A DNA stretch of 64,000 bases, taken from contig NZ_QHKL01000009.1 in assembly GCF_003947415.1 (NCBI RefSeq), forward strand, positions 372,001 through 436,000. Reading direction: 5' to 3'. Under the pieces are notes generated by a model, which saw only the letters and a list, made by a program, of their open reading frames with translations, was not told where the DNA came from and did no database searches. The position numbers and the translations under genes are program-made. The number at the start of each line of letters is the position of its first letter. Positions within the stretch are counted from its first letter, which is position 1. The DNA is from Amycolatopsis sp. WAC 01376. Lineage in GTDB: Bacteria > Actinomycetota > Actinomycetes > Mycobacteriales > Pseudonocardiaceae. Of this stretch, positions 59,014 to 64,000 are shown in pieces.

Positions 59014-59051
59014 AAACGCCGGTGCGGCCTTTGCGGGCCGCACCGGCGTTT
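59014..59051. terminator. 16-bp bidirectional terminator
   Basis: Arms 59014-59029 and 59036-59051 pair completely around TTTGCG; the left starts AAACGCC and the right ends GGCGTTT. T-rich on plus and A-rich on minus, between the convergent ydcV and LGFP genes. Confidence 0.85.
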
Positions 59052-59061
59052 TCGAATTCAC

Positions 59062-62007
59062 TCAGTACCGACGGTCCACCACCGCGCCGGTCGCGGCCGT
59101 GAAGACGACGTAGCCGTTCTGGAAGTCACTGCGCTTGCCGCCGGGAACGTCGTACTCGCCACTGGTCGGGAAACCGAGATACGAGGTCTCCCAGCCGAGT
59201 TGCCGCCAGCGATTGCGGATCGCGCCTCGGACATCGAAAGCACTGCTGGTGCCGAACCGCCAGTAGATCGAGTGTTCCTCGTTCCCCTTGCGGAAATGGT
59301 TGTACTTCCCGGTGCCGTTCGGCGTCCAGGTCTCGTCGGTGGTCGGGTAGCCGAGCCCGTTTTCCCAGCCGACGGCGGCCCAGCGTTCACGGATCCAGCC
59401 GTGGACCTCATAGGCACCCGTCGACGGCGTCCAGTAGACCGAACCGCCCTGACTGAAATGGTTGTACCTGCCCACCCCGTCCGGGGTACCGGTCTCGTCC
59501 GTGGTGGGGTAGCCGAAGTGTCTCTCCCAACCGAGAGCCTTCCACTTCTCCCGGATCGACCCCAAGACGAAATGCGCCCCGGTCTGCGCCGACCAGTAGA
59601 TCGACGAGTTGACGAAGTGGCTGTACCGGCCGACTCCGTCCGGTGTCGCCGCCAGGTCGGTGGTCGGATGGCCGAGCACACCGGCTTCCGCTCCGGTCTC
59701 GAGCCACTTCTCCCGAACTGGCCCGTAGATCGCCGCCGCGCCGGAGGCCGCTGTCCAGTAGATCGTCCCGGCACCGGTCGTCGGTCCGCCTTCGAAGTGG
59801 CTGAAGCGGCCGTCACCCACTTTGCCAGGGAACTCGTCCACGCTCGGGGCTCCCAAGAAGGCATGTGCGCCCAGCGCGACGTATTTCTCGTGGATCCGGC
59901 CATGGACCGCGGTCACGTGGGTCCGCCAAGTCCAATACAGGCGGCCGTTGGCGTAGGCCTGCCAGTGGCCGGGGCTTTCGATGACTTCCCGTCCCACACG
60001 CGCACCCAATGTCGTACGCAACGCGGGCTCTTCCGCATAGCGTTTTTCGATGGGTGACAGGTAGTCCGCGCGGAGCGTGAGATCCCCGGCGGGCATCAGG
60101 ATCTCCCGGTGTGTATTGGTGCCGAAGCTGTCCGCCCACCGGTGGAACGTGGCGCCGTCGAGAGCGGTGTATGGCGCCGAGAGCTTCAGCGGGGATCCGG
60201 CGGTCGCCAAGCGGTTCGCGCTCCGGCCCGGCTCGACGGTGATCTGGGCCGGGTGCGAGCCGACGACCATGAGACGGGCAAGGCGTGGCTGGGCGACATA
60301 TCGTGCCTTGGCCACGACGTTGCGGCCGTTCGTCACGGTCCCGGTGAGTACGAGGCTGCTGTCGGTCTCCACTGGGAAGTCCAGCTTCAGAGTCGATCCC
60401 GTGCCGGTGCGCACCAAGGTGGTCGTACAGCTGTTGTTCGTGGGGCAACGTCGTTGTTCCGCCCTCCAGGCGACGGTGATCGGCCCGTCGACGGGATCGT
60501 CCGATTCCGCCGAGATCGCGACCGTGTCCCTCGACGAGTACACCGTGCCCTGAACCGGCGGGAGCAGCGTGATCGTCGGACCCGCCATATCGGGCGTGAT
60601 CGTCTGGCTCGAACTCGCCACGACGCCGTGGACGTCTTTCACGGTCAGGGTGGCGGTGGTCACGTTCTCGGACCCGTAGGTGTGCTCTGAAGTGCGCCCG
60701 CTGCCGGTCGTGCCGTCACCGAAATCCCACTGGTAGGTGAGATGGTCGTAGTCCGGGTCCGTCGACATGCCCGCGTCGAACGAGACCGTTCGAGTCGCGG
60801 GATCGATGGTCGCGGTGAAGTTCGCGACCGGGGCCTTGTTGGCGGGACCGTAGCTGAACCGTCGCAGCGCCGAGCTTTCGGCGTCGGCCACCACGATGTC
60901 TCCGTTGGGAGCTGTCGTGATCGAGACGGGGCTCCCGAGCGCGGATGCGAAGACGGTGGCTGGGTTCACCGTCTCCGCCGAACTGCCGGAGCTGAACGTC
61001 GACAAGGTCCCCGCGCCCTTGTCGGCCACGAAGTGGCTTTCGCGGTAAGTCTCGGGGTAAGACTCCCCGCTGTAGCTGACCGCGCCGCTGCCACCCTGGC
61101 CGATCTCGAACTTCGGCGCGGTGTTCATCACGCCGGCGCACTCAGGCAGCTCCTGGTAGCCGGCCGTCTTGGCGGTCCCTTCCCAGCAAGGCCATTTCGA
61201 ACTCTGACCGGGGAGTGCGATGTTCACCTCGTGCCGTACCGTCCGGCCGGTGTCCGTGACGACCACTCCGCCTCGCGGATCGAGCGCGAGGCGCGGGTCG
61301 CGCAGACCGCTGAGATAGTTGCGGCTTCGCCAGGACGCGCGCTCGGTGGAGTCGTAGAACGGGTTGTCCACGACGCCGAGCCCGCTCGGGTCCACCCGCA
61401 GAATCTTCCCGGTCGGCTGATTCGGGTCGAGCGCGTGCAGCGCGAACCTGTCGACGGTGTCGTCGGTCGCGTTGTCGCCGACGGCGATCCAGAGGGCGCT
61501 GCCGGTCGGATCCACCGCGAGATCCTGGATTCCCCTGCTGTCGGAGTTCGCGGCGAATTCGAGGACCACCGATTCGTCGGTGAGCGCGGTGGGCGCCTCA
61601 TCCCCTTGCGCGTGCCATTTGCTGACGCGGAGAACACGGTCGCCGGTGCCGGTCGTCAGCGCTCGCGCTGTGTAGATCGTCCGGCTGGTGCGGTAATCCG
61701 GGGCCACCGCGATGCTCGTCAAGCCGAGTGAGCCCCCGGAGTAGACGGGGATCGAAGCGACTTCTTGTGGCTGCCCACCATTCGGCGTCCAGTGCACGGA
61801 GCCCCGTTTGCCGGTGGTGAGGACGCCGCCGTCCGGCAGATAGGCAGCGTCGGTGAGTTCACCTGCCGGCTGCCCGGACGGCATGTCGGTCAATACGAAC
61901 CCAGACGGCAGTACTGGCGCAGCCGAGGCGACAGGCGCCGTGACGGCCGTGACGCCGAGAGCGGTCAAGACGGTCGTCGCGGCGGCGATGGATCTTCGAA
62001 TACGCAT
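59062..62007 (-). CDS. Secreted beta-propeller / PKD / LGFP-repeat protein
   Basis: A 981-residue protein. Signal peptide residues 1-30 (ATTVLTALGVTAVTAPVASA); a beta-propeller of the glucose/sorbosone dehydrogenase type (about 31-390, with ISVAPDYRTSRTIY-like SIAVAPDYRTSRTIYTARAL); a PKD domain (about 393-470; GMSTDPDYDHLTYQWDFGDGT); Ig-like stretches; then about five LGFP repeats (about 700-981, e.g. LGAPSVDEFPG, LGHPTTDLAATPDGVGRY, FGYPTTDETGTPDGVGRYNHF, LGYPTTDETWTPNGTGKYNHF). LGFP repeats bind cell wall or mycomembrane. ATG 62007 gives the signal peptide and has GGAAG upstream. It may be a surface sugar-oxidising or binding protein; PQQ use is not proven. Confidence 0.88.
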   Translation of the reverse strand: MRIRRSIAAATTVLTALGVTAVTAPVASAAPVLPSGFVLTDMPSGQPAGELTDAAYLPDGGVLTTGKRGSVHWTPNGGQPQEVASIPVYSGGSLGLTSIAVAPDYRTSRTIYTARALTTGTGDRVLRVSKWHAQGDEAPTALTDESVVLEFAANSDSRGIQDLAVDPTGSALWIAVGDNATDDTVDRFALHALDPNQPTGKILRVDPSGLGVVDNPFYDSTERASWRSRNYLSGLRDPRLALDPRGGVVVTDTGRTVRHEVNIALPGQSSKWPCWEGTAKTAGYQELPECAGVMNTAPKFEIGQGGSGAVSYSGESYPETYRESHFVADKGAGTLSTFSSGSSAETVNPATVFASALGSPVSITTAPNGDIVVADAESSALRRFSYGPANKAPVANFTATIDPATRTVSFDAGMSTDPDYDHLTYQWDFGDGTTGSGRTSEHTYGSENVTTATLTVKDVHGVVASSSQTITPDMAGPTITLLPPVQGTVYSSRDTVAISAESDDPVDGPITVAWRAEQRRCPTNNSCTTTLVRTGTGSTLKLDFPVETDSSLVLTGTVTNGRNVVAKARYVAQPRLARLMVVGSHPAQITVEPGRSANRLATAGSPLKLSAPYTALDGATFHRWADSFGTNTHREILMPAGDLTLRADYLSPIEKRYAEEPALRTTLGARVGREVIESPGHWQAYANGRLYWTWRTHVTAVHGRIHEKYVALGAHAFLGAPSVDEFPGKVGDGRFSHFEGGPTTGAGTIYWTAASGAAAIYGPVREKWLETGAEAGVLGHPTTDLAATPDGVGRYSHFVNSSIYWSAQTGAHFVLGSIREKWKALGWERHFGYPTTDETGTPDGVGRYNHFSQGGSVYWTPSTGAYEVHGWIRERWAAVGWENGLGYPTTDETWTPNGTGKYNHFRKGNEEHSIYWRFGTSSAFDVRGAIRNRWRQLGWETSYLGFPTSGEYDVPGGKRSDFQNGYVVFTAATGAVVDRRY

Positions 62008-62209
62008 CGAACCTGCTTCCTTCAGGCGAAGAGAGCTCCGGTTGGTGTGATCGCGCGCAGGCCGAAGTAGGTGTGTCGCGGCCACAGCATGGTGCTGCGC
62101 GACGATCAAGACACCTGGATCCCCCCAAGAACGATGATCAAGGGGAACGCTATTGGTCTGAACCCGGCTTGTCATCGGCCATTTGCATGCCAAAGCCAGC
62201 TTCGTCGAA

Positions 62210-62277
62210 GGAATCCGTCACTTACCCGTAGCGCGGCCAGGGTCCCCGGGTCCGTCACGGCGTGCCCGGCCGCTTCC
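62210..62277 (-). pseudogene. Relic of a proline iminopeptidase 3' end
   Basis: Minus-strand translation in one frame gives RNVEAAGHAVTDPGTLAALR, almost the same as residues near the C-terminus of the intact pip gene (VEAAGHAVTDPGMLAALR). The match starts and stops abruptly and no pip sequence lies upstream. It lies 600 bases from the intact gene, so a second pip copy or a duplicated end once existed here. The rest of 62008-62473 shows nothing else convincing. Confidence 0.7.
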
Positions 62278-62473
62278 ACGTTCCGCGGTTCGGTGGTGAC
62301 GGATGCGCGTTCGCATGCGAGCAAGCGGTCGTGGTCCGAGATGTGGCGGGTCTGCGACCTGACCGTCGACAGCGACCTCGCGTCCTAAAGGCTGAGAAAG
62401 CCGAGGGTGCGGCTGAAATCCGAGGAAGCGTGTTCGAAGGGGTGAAGGTGAGTCAGCTACCGAGGGAAATGAT

Positions 62474-62815
62474 GTGAGCAGGCGGCATCTCCGCGTAAAT
62501 CGACTCGGATTCGCCGAGTACGAAGACATGCTTGAGCTCTCCCGTAGCGTGGACATCTCAGGACTGGCAGGGGTTTTGGATTCAATCGTGGAGCTCGTCT
62601 TCTCGGAGGAAACCGAATTCGTTGATTCACTGACAGATGGGGCTCAAGCGGATTTTGTTGTCCCTTTGGGAATGTCCGCGAAGATGCTGTCGGGCGGAGA
62701 GTATTCGGCGATGGAGTTCATCTCGGCGGCTGGCACTGTGAGATATTGCGCCGAACCGCATATGGCAGAGTTCCCGGACGAACTCGTGCAGATGTTGTCT
62801 CGATTGCCTGGATAA
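62474..62815 (+). CDS. Small atypical hypothetical protein
   Basis: A 113-residue acidic protein, not recognised. AGGGA is seven bases before GTG 62474. Sequence has mixed helical and strand segments (DISGLAGVLDSIVELVFSEE, DFVVPLGMSAKMLSGGEYSAMEFI, EFPDELVQMLSRLPG). Many codons end in T or A, unlike neighbours, so it may be acquired. Size, acidity and isolation resemble immunity proteins, but this is only an impression. It sits between the pip relic and intact pip. Confidence 0.65.
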   Translation: MSRRHLRVNRLGFAEYEDMLELSRSVDISGLAGVLDSIVELVFSEETEFVDSLTDGAQADFVVPLGMSAKMLSGGEYSAMEFISAAGTVRYCAEPHMAEFPDELVQMLSRLPG

Positions 62816-62878
62816 CGAGGGCGAAGGAAAGGCCCCGCCACGCTGCCCTGGCAGACGACGTCGGCTCAGGCGTCTTGA

Positions 62879-63838
62879 TCAAACCGACCGGAAAGAGTCC
62901 GTCGCTTCACGTAACGCCGCCAGCATTCCCGGATCCGTCACCGCGTGCCCCGCCGCCTCCACCAGCTCCAGCTTCGAGTCCGGCCAAGCCCGGTGCAGCT
63001 CGTAAGCCGTCGCCGGCGGACACACCGCGTCGTACCGCCCCTGCACGATGACACCCGGGATCCCCGACAGCTTCCCGGCCTCCCGGATCAGCTGCCCATC
63101 CTCAAGCCACGCGCCATGGCAGAAGTAGTGCAACGCGAGCCGCGCGAAGGTGACCGCGAAGTCCGGCGACGCGTACTGGTTGTGGAAGGCCGGATCCGGG
63201 CGCAGACAGACGATCGCGCCTTCCCACGTGCTCCAGGCGATGGCGGCACGCTCCCGGATCGCCTGATCGGGGTGATAGACGAGTTCGCGGTACGCCGACA
63301 GCGGGTCGTCGCGGCGGTCTTCGGGGATCGGCGCGAGGAAGGCTTCCCACTCGCGGGGGAAGAGGTTCGCGGCGCCGCCGTTGTAAATCCAGTCGAGTTC
63401 GCTGCCGCGGACGGTGAAAACGCCGCGCAGGATGATCTCGCTGACGCGGCTCGGGTGGGTTTCGGCGTAGGCGAGGGCGAGGGTCGCGCCCCACGAGCCG
63501 CCGAAGAGCTGCCACTGGTCGAGATTCAGCCGTTCGCGCAGTTTTTCCATGTCCGAGACGAGGTGCCAGAGGGTGTTGACCGACAGGTCGACGTCCGGCT
63601 TGCCGATATGCGGCGTGCTGCGGCCGGCACCGCGCTGGTCGAACAGGATGATCCGGTAGGCCTCGGGGTCGAAATGCCGCCGGGCCATGGAGGAGATGCC
63701 GCTACCAGGGCCTCCGTGCAGGACGACCACGGGTTTGCCGTCCGGGTTCCCGGCTTCTTGGCAGTAGATCCGGTGCCCGTCGCCGACGTCGAGCATGCCC
63801 TCGGCGCGCACATGGATCGGCGGGTACAGGTCATCCAT
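62879..63838 (-). CDS. pip: Proline iminopeptidase, alpha/beta-hydrolase
   Basis: A 319-residue peptidase that removes N-terminal proline. Oxyanion motif VVLHGGPGSG (residues 38-47), FDQRGAGRSTPH (about 66-77), nucleophile Ser in FGGSWGATLALAY (about 111-123), and the final His in VEAAGHAVTDP (about 295-305). Length is normal. ATG 63838 is followed upstream by an 8-bp inverted repeat at 63841-63869. Confidence 0.94.
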   Translation of the reverse strand: MDDLYPPIHVRAEGMLDVGDGHRIYCQEAGNPDGKPVVVLHGGPGSGISSMARRHFDPEAYRIILFDQRGAGRSTPHIGKPDVDLSVNTLWHLVSDMEKLRERLNLDQWQLFGGSWGATLALAYAETHPSRVSEIILRGVFTVRGSELDWIYNGGAANLFPREWEAFLAPIPEDRRDDPLSAYRELVYHPDQAIRERAAIAWSTWEGAIVCLRPDPAFHNQYASPDFAVTFARLALHYFCHGAWLEDGQLIREAGKLSGIPGVIVQGRYDAVCPPATAYELHRAWPDSKLELVEAAGHAVTDPGMLAALREATDSFRSV

Positions 63839-63840
63839 AA

Positions 63841-63869
63841 GGACACTCTGCCTGAATCGGCGAGTGTCC
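63841..63869. promoter_or_regulatory. Inverted repeat before pip
   Basis: GGACACTC (63841-63848) and GAGTGTCC (63862-63869), perfect, with a 13-base centre, directly before the pip start. It could be an operator or a leader hairpin. Confidence 0.5.
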
Positions 63870-63876
63870 GAAGGGT

Positions 63877-63913
63877 GGGGGCCCGCCCCCGCCGCCGGGC
63901 TGAGCGGGCCCCC
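63877..63913. terminator. GC-rich hairpin upstream of pip
   Basis: GGGGGCCCGC (63877-63886) pairs with GCGGGCCCCC (63904-63913), 17-nt loop. It lies 14 bases after the stop of the partial minus gene at the window end and would end its transcript. Confidence 0.7.
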
Positions 63914-63927
63914 GGTCTTCGGTCGCG

Positions 63928-64000
63928 TCAGCAGCCCGCCGTGGCGGCCACGTTCGCGAATCCCTTCCCGGCTCCGGTCACCTTGTTGCTCGCGCAGACC
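63928..64000 (-). CDS. C-terminal end of an unidentified protein (partial)
   Basis: A minus-strand frame open from the window end to TGA at 63930-63928 encodes VCASNKVTGAGKGFANVAATAGC. A terminator-like hairpin follows the stop, which supports a real gene end. Two cysteines are visible; too short to identify. Confidence 0.45.
   Translation of the reverse strand, partial: VCASNKVTGAGKGFANVAATAGC

Noticed and set aside
62262..62477. 71-codon plus ORF overlapping the small atypical gene by GTGA
   Set aside because: Overlap suggests coupling, but it crosses the pip relic, has no ribosome site and no family resemblance. It may be a remnant; not called.

Overview
The window is one continuous piece of a high-GC actinobacterial chromosome. 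Nearly every gene has GC-rich third positions, GTG and TTG starts are common, and several genes look leaderless. The gene content (Rv2228c-Rv2236c-like block, LGFP repeats, SCO6745 family, actinobacterial T4SS-like operon, SfnG, PaiB) fits a member of the Pseudonocardiaceae, most like Amycolatopsis. That genus is an inference from gene families; no 16S rRNA or other typing marker is present.

Layout. 1-1.03 kb: nudC. 1.5-8.3 kb: a sugar-use operon (ROK repressor, lipoprotein binding protein, two permeases, GH4 glycosidase, BadF/BadG-type kinase). 8.4-9.2 kb: ArsR regulator with an AHSA1/SRPBCC protein. 9.3-11.9 kb: gluconate permease and kinase, divergent from a FadR-type GntR regulator. 12.0-19.3 kb: a block close in content to M. 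tuberculosis Rv2228c-Rv2236c (cobD, SURF1, LMW-PTP, Nif3, zinc ribbon, RNase H-phosphatase fusion), with PaiB and a secreted chorismate mutase. 19.4-21.2 kb: GT-C membrane glycosyltransferase. 21.2-26.2 kb (minus): ECF sigma, anti-sigma, LuxR-type ATPase regulator and sfnG, possibly one transcript. 26.4-29.7 kb (plus): a redox operon of a DUF4142 protein, a membrane haem reductase fused to a ferredoxin, a ferredoxin reductase and a secreted COG4315 protein. 29.67-30.08 kb: rnpB. 30.2-32.8 kb (minus): YbaB/EbfC, WXG100-like, large hydrophobic ESX-type protein and a membrane partner. 33.2-34.0 kb: SCO6745 family. 34.5-43.2 kb: a type IV secretion-like operon (VirB2/3/4/6/8/1-type parts) with no relaxase or coupling protein in view. 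44.1-47.4 kb: CooC-like ATPase, RNB ribonuclease, BtuF-like protein. 47.5-59.0 kb: GABA and putrescine catabolism (gabT, gabD, PucR regulator, Cache protein, FadR-type regulator, and a ydcW-ydcT-ydcS-ydcU-ydcV-like operon). 59.1-62.0 kb: large secreted beta-propeller/PKD/LGFP protein. 62.2-63.8 kb: a relic of a pip gene, a small atypical gene and intact pip. A partial gene runs off the right end.

How parts fit. The ydc-like operon would import putrescine or another polyamine and oxidise the aminobutyraldehyde to GABA; gabT and gabD on the opposite strand would carry GABA to succinate. The sigma/anti-sigma pair faces the redox operon across a region that holds a perfect CRP-type site and an ECF-like promoter.

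The most unusual feature is a set of intergenic palindromes. One family (at least 12 good copies) is the near-palindrome AGCAAGGGACCTTTGCT; one copy is translated inside an ABC-ATPase gene. A second family shares the hairpin core GGGACACTCAACGTCCC while its outer stem arms differ between copies yet stay complementary. A third links two convergent gene ends. Two composite blocks (15.77-16.01 and 32.93-33.10 kb) repeat the same order of elements.
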